From positions 124,001 to 188,000 of the forward strand of contig JADJXW010000003.1 in the NCBI GenBank assembly GCA_016720075.1: 64,000 nt of DNA, read 5' to 3'. A model generated the notes under the pieces. That model had not been told where the DNA came from. It searched no databases and worked only from the letters and a program-made list of their open reading frames with translations. Below, one piece after another: positions 26,201 to 33,763 of this stretch (the stretch's first letter is position 1; each line of letters begins with the position of its first letter). The stretch comes from Pseudomonadota bacterium (lineage in GTDB: Bacteria > Pseudomonadota > Gammaproteobacteria > Steroidobacterales > Steroidobacteraceae). A program made the position numbers and the translations under genes.

Positions 26201-26399
26201 GTGGCGCCGCCACGGTCTCGGCGATCTCCTCGGCCGTCGCGCCCGGATATATCGCGTTCACCGACACCGTGGGCGGGGCGATGTTGGGGTACTGGTCCAC
26301 GGGCAGCGTGAAATAGGAGATCAGGCCCACCAGCGTGATCACCACCGACACGGCGGCGGCGAAGATGGGCCGTTCGATGAAGAAGTGCGAGAGACGCAC
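23217..26399 (-). CDS. RND efflux pump inner-membrane subunit (HAE1/AcrB-like)
   Basis: Proton-driven multidrug exporter, 1060 residues. Opens with the typical HFFIERPIFAAAVSVVITL and PVDQYPNIAPP; has the helix-4 proton-relay pair DD in GIVVDDAIVVVENVERHL, two large periplasmic loops and twelve predicted helices. It starts 2 bp after the adaptor gene, so both form one operon. No TolC-type outer-membrane channel lies in the operon; one must be encoded elsewhere. No regulator adjoins this pump, unlike the second pump at 61196. Confidence 0.96.
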   Translation of the reverse strand: MRLSHFFIERPIFAAAVSVVITLVGLISYFTLPVDQYPNIAPPTVSVNAIYPGATAEEIAETVAAPLEQQINGITGMLYMSSSSTGEGRMTISVTFKTGINVDIAQVEVQNRIQSVLPQLPQEVRDLGITVRKGSTETLLIVHMFASDPSVDRKYIANYASLQVRERLLRTPGVGDVTTNAARDYAMRVWIDPERAAARDLTVQEIVTALRNSNMQVAGGAIGAPPFNNEPAAYQLNVRAQGRLESPEQFADAIIKRDAQGRVTRIGDVARVELGAQNYALNAYKSQEPAVSLSVMQAPNSNALEAEDNIRRTMEELRREFPPGVAYEIIFNPVSFTRLAVEEVRRTLLEAMLLGAVVVLLFLQRWRTALIPLVAIPVSLVGSLAVMSAFGFSLNNLSMFALVLSIGIVVDDAIVVVENVERHLRAGMAPREAARLTMDEVGGALIGIALVLVAVFVPTAFMGGITGQFYKQFALTIAAATVISLIVSLTLSPAMAAVLLKPHDPTEARTGAGRRLFAWGEAMNAWMDRMALGYSRLTAVVLRRSVLMLVLYAGLVGITAWRVVDTPRGFVPVQDQANVAISVTMPPGSSLARTDAIVQRIIPIVLDTPGVSSASVYSGMDGITFSPSTSSGQMWAILKPFEERLEQGLTAQAIATEIRKRLAPISAAEVRVVMPAPVRGLGSTGGFRLMVEDRAGLGYRALESAVQGLAEAASKEKAIGNAFSNFNTRNPTLDAVVDRDKAEMLGVPVRNVFATLQTYLAGSYVNNISLLGHTFQVIAQGDTSYRQDQAWVGNLKTRSASGAMVPISALAEFKPATAPYRVMRYNLYPAADIQGEAAPGYSSGEALAAMERLARENLPAGMHFEWTDMAYQQQIAGGSGDFAFVLGVLFVFIFLAALYESITLPLAVILIVPMCLLAAILGVNALNLDNNILTQIGMVVLVGLAAKNAILIVEFARQGEAERGLDPVAAAVEAARTRLRPILMTSVAFICGVAPLAFAVGAGAELRRALGVAVFYGMIGVTLFGLVFTPVFYVLCRRMAGRFTKVPHIRLLGEEAQRKE

Positions 26400-26401
26400 G
26401 G

Positions 26402-27619
26402 CTATTTCTTCGGGGCTGTCGCGGCAGGCGCGGCGGTCGTCGCCGCCCCGCCCTGCGGCACCTGCAGCGTGCTGGTCTCGCCCAGCGACACGCCCGACGG
26501 AAAGGCGGTGACGGTGCCATTCGTCACGGCCACCTTGCGGCCAGGGCGCGCGCGCTGCACGCCGCTGATCACGACGCGGTCCTCGGGCGAGAGGCCACCC
26601 GTGATCACCCTCAGGCCGGCCAGCAGCCGACCGGGCTGCACGACTTTCTGCTGGATCTGGTCATCCGGGCCGATCACGTACACCACCTGGCGCGTCTGGT
26701 CGGTCACCACGGCTTCGTCGGGCACCATCAGGGCCTCGAAGGGCTTGGCGGCGTACAGGCGCAGATGGCCGAACATGCCGGGCGCCAGGAAGCCGTCGGG
26801 ATTGGGCACCGTGGCCCGCGCGCGGATCGTGCCGGAGCTGCGATCAAGCGCGTTGTCGAGGAAATCCACGCGGCCTTTCCAGCGGTACTCGGTTTCATCC
26901 TGCAGCCGGATATCCACCACGTTCGCCTGGTCCTTGCCCGCGCGCCGGTACTTGAGCAGCGCCGCCTCGGGCGCATCGAACACGAAGCGGATCGGGCTCT
27001 CGCTGACGATCGTCGTGAGCACGGTGCTGTCGGCGGCCACCAGGTTGCCTGGCGCCAGCCGACGCCAGGAAACACGGCCGGCGATCGGCGCCTCGATGCG
27101 CGTGTAGGCGAGGTTCAGCTGCGCGGTGGTCATCGCGGCTTCGGCCGACGCCAGGCTGGCCGCGGCCTGAAGCTGCGCGGCGGCGCGCAGGTCCGCCTGC
27201 GCCTGGCTCACCAGCCGGTCCTTGATCAGCGCCTCGGCGCGCTTCAGCTCCGCATCGGCGTTGGCCAGCACCGCCTTGGCGCCGGCAAGGTCAGCGCGGG
27301 CCCTGGCCATCTGCGCCTCGAAGGGCCGCGGATCGATGACGAACAGCAGCTGCCCCTTCTGCACGCGCTGGCCGTCCTGGAAGTGCACCGAATGGATGGC
27401 GCCGGCCACGCGCGGCCGCACTTCCACCATGTCCACCGCCTCGAAGCGGCCTGCGTAGTCATCCCAGTCGGTGACCGTCTGGGTCAGGGGCTGGGCAGCC
27501 ACCACGGCGGGCAACGCCTGAGCGGGCGCCTGTGGCCGGGAACACGCCGCCAGCAGGGCAGGCGCGAGACCCACCACCGCGAGAACTGTCGATTTCTTCA
27601 CCCGCCCCGCCCCCGACAT
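26402..27619 (-). CDS. RND efflux periplasmic adaptor lipoprotein
   Basis: Membrane-fusion protein, 405 residues, partner of the pump just downstream. Signal with lipobox LLAAC (Cys near residue 25), a barrel-sandwich/lipoyl half (VEVRPRVAGAIHSVHFQDGQ), an alpha-hairpin rich in Ala/Leu/Gln, the second lipoyl half (RIEAPIAGRV) and beta-barrel/MP domains. Ends with an Ala/Thr-rich tail. ATG 27619 is used; GTG 27601, with a GGGGCGGGGCGG site in front, is a real alternative. Divergent from the small conserved gene at 27696. Confidence 0.95.
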   Translation of the reverse strand: MSGAGRVKKSTVLAVVGLAPALLAACSRPQAPAQALPAVVAAQPLTQTVTDWDDYAGRFEAVDMVEVRPRVAGAIHSVHFQDGQRVQKGQLLFVIDPRPFEAQMARARADLAGAKAVLANADAELKRAEALIKDRLVSQAQADLRAAAQLQAAASLASAEAAMTTAQLNLAYTRIEAPIAGRVSWRRLAPGNLVAADSTVLTTIVSESPIRFVFDAPEAALLKYRRAGKDQANVVDIRLQDETEYRWKGRVDFLDNALDRSSGTIRARATVPNPDGFLAPGMFGHLRLYAAKPFEALMVPDEAVVTDQTRQVVYVIGPDDQIQQKVVQPGRLLAGLRVITGGLSPEDRVVISGVQRARPGRKVAVTNGTVTAFPSGVSLGETSTLQVPQGGAATTAAPAATAPKK

Positions 27620-27695
27620 TTTCTGAAGTTTGGCTAATATAGGCTGGAGCTTCGTCGCGTGCAGCGGCGTCAAGCTCCCAAGGAGCGGTAGAGCC
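27620..27695. promoter_or_regulatory. Divergent promoter region, RND operon / small conserved gene
   Basis: A 76-bp gap between divergent genes. It contains a TAATAT hexamer near 27635 that could serve as a rightward -10 box, and AAGGAG at 27680-27685 placed to serve the TTG start at 27696. No clear operator is seen. Confidence 0.35.
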
Positions 27696-28187
27696 TTGTC
27701 AGCGCCCGAGAATCCGAAGGACAAACCATCGCCGGCCGGCCGCGTGAAACACGATGCCGGTGGGCGTGCCATCTGGGAATGGGCGGCGGAAACCGGCCGC
27801 AATGCGCTGGATTCCACCTCGCGGCTGCTCAAGCGCCTCGACCTGCCCGGTCTTTCGATAGTCGACGACGAAAAAGAGAAGAAGCTGGCCGAGGAAGAGG
27901 CCCAGCGCGCCGAGCGCGAAGCCGGCTTCAATCCCTATGGCGAGGTGGATCCGCGCCCCGGCGCGCGGCCACCCGCAGGGGAGCCGGGGCGAAAAGTGCC
28001 CACCTTCGGCGGTCCGGCCGAGAAGGACCCCCTGGCCAACGCCCGTCGCAGCTTCAACCCCTACGACAAGACCACGCCCGCGCGCGGCGCCGCGGCCGCG
28101 AAGAAACCGCCCGCGTCGCGCCTCACCCAACCGGCGAAGCCTGCGGCCAAGCCGGGCCTGCTCGGACGACTGTTCGGCAGGAAGTAA
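27696..28187 (+). CDS. Small conserved protein of unknown function
   Basis: A 163-residue, highly charged, probably disordered protein. Its recognisable parts are an N-terminal GGRAIWEWAAETGRNALDST segment, a LLKRLDLPGL helix, an acidic/Lys-rich EKEKKLAEEE stretch, two FNPYDK/FNPYGE motifs and a basic C-terminus ending LLGRLFGRK. I recall similar small proteins in gammaproteobacteria without a named function. TTG 27696 with AAGGAG ten bases upstream is chosen; the frame is open back to 27630. The following MBL gene is 29 bp away on the same strand. Confidence 0.7.
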   Translation: MSAPENPKDKPSPAGRVKHDAGGRAIWEWAAETGRNALDSTSRLLKRLDLPGLSIVDDEKEKKLAEEEAQRAEREAGFNPYGEVDPRPGARPPAGEPGRKVPTFGGPAEKDPLANARRSFNPYDKTTPARGAAAAKKPPASRLTQPAKPAAKPGLLGRLFGRK

Positions 28188-28216
28188 CGCAACAAGAAGA
28201 GACAAGGGGGAAACAC

Positions 28217-29353
28217 ATGCGGGGAAGAAACCTCACGCGCATGGCACTGGGCATGCTGCTGTTGGCCTGCTGTGTGCGCCTCGCGGCAGGGGCTGATGCC
28301 ACCGTCACGCGCACCCCCGCCGGCAATGGCAATGGCGCCGCCGCGCGCCTGCCTCCGCCGCCGCCCGGCATGTTCGTGCCGCCGGGCCGCGCCATCACAC
28401 ATGTGAAGGGTGATGTGTACCGGGCCAACAACGGCGGCTGGTACGTGGGCATCCTCGACACGCCGGAAGGCCTGCTGCTGGTGGACACGCTCAGCGTGCC
28501 CTTCGCGACCTGGCTGAAGGACGAGCTTGCGAAGAAGTTTCCGGGCAAGCCGGTGAAGTACGTGGTGCTCAGTCACAGCCACTGGGACCACACCGAAGGC
28601 GGCAAGGTCTTCGCCGACACGGCGAAGTTCATCGCGCAGGAGGGTTTCCTGCGCAACATGGACGGGCGCTACCCCGCGCTTCCAGGCGACATCGTCGATC
28701 GCAACAGCGACGGCTACCTTGATGTGCCCGAGTTCGAGCAACCCTCGCAGCTGCGCCCCTGGTACTGCGGCGCCGGCGGCAACACGGTCTCGTCGAAGGA
28801 CCGCAACGGCGACGGCCGCGCTTCCCCCGAGGAATTCTTCGCCGACACGCCGCGCCCCGACATCGTCTATGCCAGCCGCATGACGCTGCGGTTCGGCGGC
28901 AAGACCATCGACCTGGTGTTCCCCGGCAAGAACCATGCGAACGATGGCACGGCGGTGCTGTTCCGCGACGAGCGCGTGCTGTTCACGGTGGATTTTCCTG
29001 CGGACGCGCTGGTGCAGGGTTCCATGCGCTCGCTGCCCAGCGCCTGCGGGCCCTTCGACGGGCATTCCATGGATGAGTGGATCAAGTCCTACCGCACACT
29101 CGAATCGCTGGATTTCGACATCTCGGTGGGCGGCCACGGCACCGCGCCCTTCACGAAGCAGGATCTTGCCGAAGGCCGCCTGTTCATGGAGTACCTGAAG
29201 CGCGAGGTTGAGGGCGCGATGAGCCGCGGCATGACGCTGGAACAGATGAAGAAGACGCTGATGCTCGAGCCCTACCGGGAATGGCGCCACTACGAACAGC
29301 TGCGCGAATGGAACATCCAGGCGGCGTACGACAACCTGAAGACCTACAAATGA
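28217..29353 (+). CDS. Secreted MBL-fold metallo-hydrolase with two EF-hand loops
   Basis: Metallo-beta-lactamase fold enzyme, 378 residues, with a signal peptide (hydrophobic residues about 8-24). The zinc motif is HSHWDH (His120, His122, Asp124, His125), with further ligand-like His in GKNHAND and GGHGTAPF. Inserted between strands are two canonical 12-residue calcium loops: DRNSDGYLDVPE starting at residue 161 (28697-28732) and DRNGDGRASPEE at residue 195 (28799-28834). Pro-rich linker after the signal. ATG has an AAGGGGG ribosome site. Substrate unknown; calcium dependence is inferred. Confidence 0.88.
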   Translation: MRGRNLTRMALGMLLLACCVRLAAGADATVTRTPAGNGNGAAARLPPPPPGMFVPPGRAITHVKGDVYRANNGGWYVGILDTPEGLLLVDTLSVPFATWLKDELAKKFPGKPVKYVVLSHSHWDHTEGGKVFADTAKFIAQEGFLRNMDGRYPALPGDIVDRNSDGYLDVPEFEQPSQLRPWYCGAGGNTVSSKDRNGDGRASPEEFFADTPRPDIVYASRMTLRFGGKTIDLVFPGKNHANDGTAVLFRDERVLFTVDFPADALVQGSMRSLPSACGPFDGHSMDEWIKSYRTLESLDFDISVGGHGTAPFTKQDLAEGRLFMEYLKREVEGAMSRGMTLEQMKKTLMLEPYREWRHYEQLREWNIQAAYDNLKTYK

Positions 29354-29375
29354 GTCTTTAAGCAGCGCCTGCCGC

Positions 29376-30020
29376 CTACTCCGCCACAACGGGTTTCGCG
29401 GGGATGGGCGGCGGCGCCGACAGCGCAGCCAGCGCCTGCAACGCTTTCGCATCCTCAGCGCTCACCTTTCCGGAATTCGGGCACCGCGGATCGGTGTTCT
29501 GCAGCGCCTTGAACATCGCCGGCGTCAGCGGGATCGGATCGCAGCCATGTCCCGTCTCGCACACCAGGTCCCATTCAGGGCGCGCCTTGATGTGGCAGCC
29601 GAAGCAGTTGCCGCCGAAGCGGTTCACGACCTCGACAAAGCCGCGCTTGGCGATTTTCGTGCCGCTCTTGCTGACATCCAGCTCGAAGAACTCCCAGTCC
29701 TTCGTGGCCGCGTTGAAGCCCTTCGGCTGCTTCACCATCACTTCGGTGGGCACCAGCTGGATGACCGAGCCCACCGGATACACTCCGCCGTTCTTCGACT
29801 GCGCGACGGCGAGCGTGGCCTGCATGTCGCCCAGCAGATTTCCCACATAGAACCCACGCACCGACTGCAGCTTGCTGATGCAGTCGAAGGTCCTGTCGCT
29901 GATGGCGATCTTTCCGTCGGCACCAATGGCAGCACCTGCCGCAGTGGCGCTCGGCGCCAGCGCGACAAACGCGAATAGGAATCCCAGCAGGCGGAAGGCT
30001 GATCGAATCCCGCTACTCAT
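29376..30020 (-). CDS. Cytochrome P460-like c-type haem protein
   Basis: A 214-residue exported protein: signal peptide ending ATAAG, then a domain with GFYVGNLLGDM, KDWEFFELDVS and a single haem-c site CFGCH (Cys139, Cys142, His143), followed by a Cys-containing tail. The late position of CxxCH after a W-F-F strand resembles cytochrome P460 proteins. The long open frame to its right is out of frame with the upstream oxidase, so ATG 30020 is the real start. Converges with the MBL gene (22-bp gap) and lies downstream of the alpha-hydroxy-acid oxidase, which could be its electron donor (inference). Confidence 0.75.
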   Translation of the reverse strand: MSSGIRSAFRLLGFLFAFVALAPSATAAGAAIGADGKIAISDRTFDCISKLQSVRGFYVGNLLGDMQATLAVAQSKNGGVYPVGSVIQLVPTEVMVKQPKGFNAATKDWEFFELDVSKSGTKIAKRGFVEVVNRFGGNCFGCHIKARPEWDLVCETGHGCDPIPLTPAMFKALQNTDPRCPNSGKVSAEDAKALQALAALSAPPPIPAKPVVAE

Positions 30021-30083
30021 AACGCTTCTCCTTCTGTCTGGTCCTGACGACGGATGGCGCCTTGCCACAGTCGTGCTACCGTT

Positions 30084-30109
30084 CCGGCCGCACAGGGATG
30101 TGTGGCCGG
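30084..30109. terminator. GC-rich hairpin between cytochrome and oxidase genes
   Basis: Arms of 11 bases (10 of 11 paired) around a GGGA loop, located in the 116-bp gap 30021-30136 downstream of the oxidase stop. No T tract follows on either strand, so it may be a terminator or an mRNA-stabilising structure. Confidence 0.4.
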
Positions 30110-30136
30110 GGAATGGATTCCCTTGTCTACGCCAGG

Positions 30137-31321
30137 TCAGGCGGGAACGAGAGAACCCGCCCTGATCTCTCCGATGCTGCGCGCGCCGCAACCCACCATG
30201 GCGAGCCGCAGTTCCAGGTTCAGGATGTCGAGCACACGCTCCACACCCGCCTGGCCAAAGCACGAAAGCCCCCATGCATACGGACGACCAATGCCAACGG
30301 CGCTGGCGCCCAATGCCAGCGCCTTGAACGCATCGGTGCCACGCCGAATGCCGCCATCGACCATCACCGGAATGCGGCCCGCGGCGCCCTGCACCACATC
30401 GGGCAGCGATTCGATCGTGCCGCGACCGGATTCCAGCGCGCGGCCGCCATGGTTGGACACCAGGATGCCATCGGCGCCGTTTTCCACGGCGAGCTCGGCA
30501 TCCTCGCGGGCTTCGATGCCCTTGATCACCACCTTCATGGTGGTCATGTCCTTCAGGCGCTTGATGAAATCCCAGCTCAGCGAAGGCGAGGTCAGCCCAA
30601 GCCCGTTGGTATCCAGCCCCGTGAACATCGGCTTGATCGAGATGTTCTGCCGTGGATTGCCATTGGCATCGGTCACGTGGCAGTTGCCGCAGACGCGGGT
30701 ATCGCTGCGGCGCAGGCGGCTGGCGGTGACCGTGTTGCGGCCCGCCGGCAGATCGACGGTGACACACACCACGGCGCATCCGGCGCGCTGCGCCCGCTGC
30801 ACCATCGTGCGCGTGGCTTCGATCCGGTTCGTGGTGTAGAGCTGGAACCACACCGGTGCGCCACGCGCCTCGATGATGTCCTCCAGCCCATCGGACATCT
30901 GCGTGGAGACGATCTGGTTCTGTTTCTTTGCCCTGGTGGCGCGCGCCACGCCGATGTCGGCCTCGACATGCAGCGCGCGCAGTCCGCCAATGGGGCTGGT
31001 CATGATGGGCGATGACATCGCCGTGCCCAGCACCGTGGTGGCCATGTCGATCTTCGATACATCGACGAAGCGCCGCGGGATCAGCTTCCACTTCGCATAG
31101 GCGGAATGGTTGGCGTCGCGGGTGACATTGCCATCAACGCCGCTCTGCAGGTAGCCCCAGTGCGCGGGCGGCACGATCAGCGAAGCGGCCTTCTCGAAGT
31201 CGAACACATCCAGCGCATCGGTGGGCTTGGTGAGCCCCGGATCAACGGCGGCGCGCAGCGCCAGAGGCAGCGTCAGCGCGGGGCTCGCGGCCAGCCATTG
31301 CAGCAATGCGCGTCGTTGCAT
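30137..31321 (-). CDS. Exported FMN-dependent alpha-hydroxy-acid oxidase with a CxxCH motif
   Basis: 394 residues. The FMN TIM-barrel family is clear: MTSPIGGL, TVDLPAGRN, the Lys in VVIKG, the active-site His in SNHGGRALESG and DGGIRRG. It would oxidise a 2-hydroxy acid to a 2-keto acid. The N-terminus (QRRALLQWL then a hydrophobic run to LRAAVDP) looks like a Tat or Sec leader. In the loop after barrel strand 4 lies CGNCH (residues 211-215; 30677-30691), a haem-c attachment pattern not normal for this family. The next gene downstream is a CxxCH cytochrome. Confidence 0.9.
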   Translation of the reverse strand: MQRRALLQWLAASPALTLPLALRAAVDPGLTKPTDALDVFDFEKAASLIVPPAHWGYLQSGVDGNVTRDANHSAYAKWKLIPRRFVDVSKIDMATTVLGTAMSSPIMTSPIGGLRALHVEADIGVARATRAKKQNQIVSTQMSDGLEDIIEARGAPVWFQLYTTNRIEATRTMVQRAQRAGCAVVCVTVDLPAGRNTVTASRLRRSDTRVCGNCHVTDANGNPRQNISIKPMFTGLDTNGLGLTSPSLSWDFIKRLKDMTTMKVVIKGIEAREDAELAVENGADGILVSNHGGRALESGRGTIESLPDVVQGAAGRIPVMVDGGIRRGTDAFKALALGASAVGIGRPYAWGLSCFGQAGVERVLDILNLELRLAMVGCGARSIGEIRAGSLVPA

Positions 31322-31333
31322 GTTCTTCCCCTG

Positions 31334-33763
31334 TTATTTCGGCGCAGTATAGCCGCCACCGCGCGCCAGCACCTCGAAGCCTCGCGTCAGGCGCCGGCCG
31401 GCGCCATCCACCACCGTTACCACATGCATCCCCGGCGCGATATCGACGGTGAGCTGGTGCACATGCGAGGTCTGGCCAGCGAACTCATCGTCGAGGTGCC
31501 AGAACAGCGTGGCGGCTGGGTCACGATGCACGGCTTCGAATACCGCATGACCCTTGCGGTTATCCAGGTCCACCGGCACGTAGATCTTTCCGCCCGGCCC
31601 GGGATAGATGAACTCCAGCGTGCCGCGCCCGTCGGCCGCGTCCTCGCCCCGGCAACCGGGCCGCAGTGGCGGAAGCGGGCGGTAGTCGCTGCGGCGCGCG
31701 CGATAGAAGTGCTCCATGGCCGGCGGCAGCACCAGCCACGCGGCGTGCCGCATGGCGCTCACGCGCTCGCACCCGGCATCCACCCTGAAACGGCCCGTGG
31801 CATCCAGGTGCACCGCCCGGTGATAGGGCGTCTGCCGATCGAAATGACTCTGCACCGGCACCAGCGCATCGACGGCCGTGCATAGATCCGACGCCAGGAA
31901 CCCATCGTCGGCGCAGACGCTCACGCGTCGCAGCGCCGGCGCCGGTTCCACATACCAGTCTGCAGCAGGCAGGCGGTTGTGGAGCGCGAACAGCAACGGC
32001 GCGGCGGCCAGGCTGCCCGTGAGCCCTGGCACGCCCGTGCCGCTGGCGTTGCCGGCCCAGACACCCACGGTAAAGCGCGTGGTGCTGCCCACGGCCCAGC
32101 CGTCACGCAGTCCCCAGCTGGTGCCGGTCTTCCAGGCAATGCGGCGACTGCTGGCAAACTGCTTCCAGTTGGCCTCCTCGTCCGGGCGCTTGACCTCCAG
32201 CAGCGCGCTCTGCGTGAGCCACGCGGCGCCGATGGAAAGCGGCACGAGCCTGGCGGCAGCCTTCGGGCCTTGTGCCACTTCGGCTTCGCGCATCCACACC
32301 AGCGGATGCGGCGCTGGTGGCGGTCCCGCCTCCTGCCGTAGTCGCGCCCGATCAGCCAGGTTGGCGTAGGCCTGGGTCACATCCCACAGCGTGGCTTCGG
32401 CGCCGCCCAGGATCAGCGACAAGCCATAGTGATCCGGTGGCTGCGTCAGCGTCGAGAACTGCAGCGCCTGCAGCAGGTCGTAGAAGCGCGCATAGCCATA
32501 GTCGCGCAGCAGCCGCACGGCGGGCACGTTCAGCGACTGCGCCAGCGCCTCGTCGGCCGGCACCGCGCCACGGAACTGCCGGTCGAAGTTCTCGGGCGCG
32601 AAGCCGCGGAACTGCGTGGGAATGTCCGGCACCAGCATGCGCGGCAGCAGCTGGCCGCTGTCGAGCATGGCGGCATACAGGAAGGGCTTCAGGATGCTGC
32701 CCGTGCTGCGCGGCCGCTGCACGATGTCCACCGCCAGTGATCGCCGGCCAGAGGATTGCCAGGCCGCGTTGCCTACATAGGCCAGCACTTCGAAGCTGCG
32801 GTTGTCCACCACCAGCGCGGCGACATTGCCGATGCCATTGGCATCGAGCTCCTCGCCCCGTTCGCGGGTCAGCTGCACGGCCTGCCGTTGCAGCGTCGCA
32901 TCCAGCGTGGAATGAAAACGGAACTGCCGCGGATGTCGCGCGCGCAGCGTGTCGAGCAGGTGTGGCGCATCATCCGGCAGCGCGAGTGGCGCCTGCACCA
33001 GCGGCTCGGCCAGCGCGAGCTGCAGGTCCACCTCCGCCATGCGGCCCTCGCGCGCCAGCACTCGCAGCAACCGGTCGCGCTTCTGGCGCAGCGCCTCGCG
33101 ATTTCGGCCGGGATTCACCAGCGACGGGGAATTGGGCAGCACCGCCAGCGTGGCGCATTCGGCCCAGGAGAGCTGGTCCGGTGGGCGGCCGAAGTATCGC
33201 CACGCAGCGGCCTCGAGGCCCACCACATTGCCACCGAAGGGCGCGTGCCCGGCATACAGCGCCAGCAGCTCCTGCTTGGAATAGCCGGCTTCCAGCCGCA
33301 GCGCCAGCAGCGCCTCCACGCCCTTGCTCCACAGGTTGCGGCGCGGCGCCTTTCCATCGCGGCTGCGGACCAGCCGCGCGAGTTGCATCGTCAGCGTGCT
33401 GGCGCCACTGACCACGCGCCGCGCGCGCCAGTTGTCGCGCACGGCGCGGCCCAGTGCGAACACATCCACGCCGGGATGCGACTCGAAGCGATGGTCCTCG
33501 TACCTCACCAGCGCCTGCGCGAAGCGCGGTGGCACCTGCTGCATTTCCGGGAAGCGCCACTGGCCATCGGCCGCAATACGCGCGCTCAGCAGCTCGCCAT
33601 CACGGGCCTCGAGCACCGCCGACAGCGGTGACTTGAAGAGCGGACGCGGTGCCAGCGACCAGAACCCGACGCCCGCCGCGACCAGCACGGCGAGCGCGAT
33701 CCATCGTCTACTGCGCCACGACCTCGGTCCACTGGCCTGCGGTATGGGCCTGTTTCGACGCAT
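31334..33763 (-). CDS. pbpC: Penicillin-binding protein 1C
   Basis: Bifunctional peptidoglycan synthase, 809 residues, anchored by one N-terminal helix. The transglycosylase domain shows YEDHRFESHPGVD and STLTMQLARL; the transpeptidase has STGSILKPF (SxxK), SLN and KTGTSWG. A C-terminal BiPBP_C domain follows residue about 700. The start ATG 33763 lies inside the end of yfhM (56-bp overlap); no later ATG or GTG precedes the membrane helix in a plausible position. The yfhM-pbpC pair is conserved in proteobacteria and links envelope synthesis to a macroglobulin-like lipoprotein. Confidence 0.96.
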   Translation of the reverse strand: MRRNRPIPQASGPRSWRSRRWIALAVLVAAGVGFWSLAPRPLFKSPLSAVLEARDGELLSARIAADGQWRFPEMQQVPPRFAQALVRYEDHRFESHPGVDVFALGRAVRDNWRARRVVSGASTLTMQLARLVRSRDGKAPRRNLWSKGVEALLALRLEAGYSKQELLALYAGHAPFGGNVVGLEAAAWRYFGRPPDQLSWAECATLAVLPNSPSLVNPGRNREALRQKRDRLLRVLAREGRMAEVDLQLALAEPLVQAPLALPDDAPHLLDTLRARHPRQFRFHSTLDATLQRQAVQLTRERGEELDANGIGNVAALVVDNRSFEVLAYVGNAAWQSSGRRSLAVDIVQRPRSTGSILKPFLYAAMLDSGQLLPRMLVPDIPTQFRGFAPENFDRQFRGAVPADEALAQSLNVPAVRLLRDYGYARFYDLLQALQFSTLTQPPDHYGLSLILGGAEATLWDVTQAYANLADRARLRQEAGPPPAPHPLVWMREAEVAQGPKAAARLVPLSIGAAWLTQSALLEVKRPDEEANWKQFASSRRIAWKTGTSWGLRDGWAVGSTTRFTVGVWAGNASGTGVPGLTGSLAAAPLLFALHNRLPAADWYVEPAPALRRVSVCADDGFLASDLCTAVDALVPVQSHFDRQTPYHRAVHLDATGRFRVDAGCERVSAMRHAAWLVLPPAMEHFYRARRSDYRPLPPLRPGCRGEDAADGRGTLEFIYPGPGGKIYVPVDLDNRKGHAVFEAVHRDPAATLFWHLDDEFAGQTSHVHQLTVDIAPGMHVVTVVDGAGRRLTRGFEVLARGGGYTAPK

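Noticed and set aside
23256..27107. A 1283-codon open frame opposite the RND operon
   Set aside because: His/Arg/Gln-rich shadow of the RND pump and adaptor on the other strand; no family motifs.
30137..30166. Inverted repeat at the end of the oxidase gene
   Set aside because: It lies within the coding end and stop codon, has a bulge and no T tract; too weak to call a terminator.
29376..31091. A 571-codon frame spanning two genes
   Set aside because: The right-hand part is out of frame with the alpha-hydroxy-acid oxidase; only the last 214 codons (cytochrome) are real.
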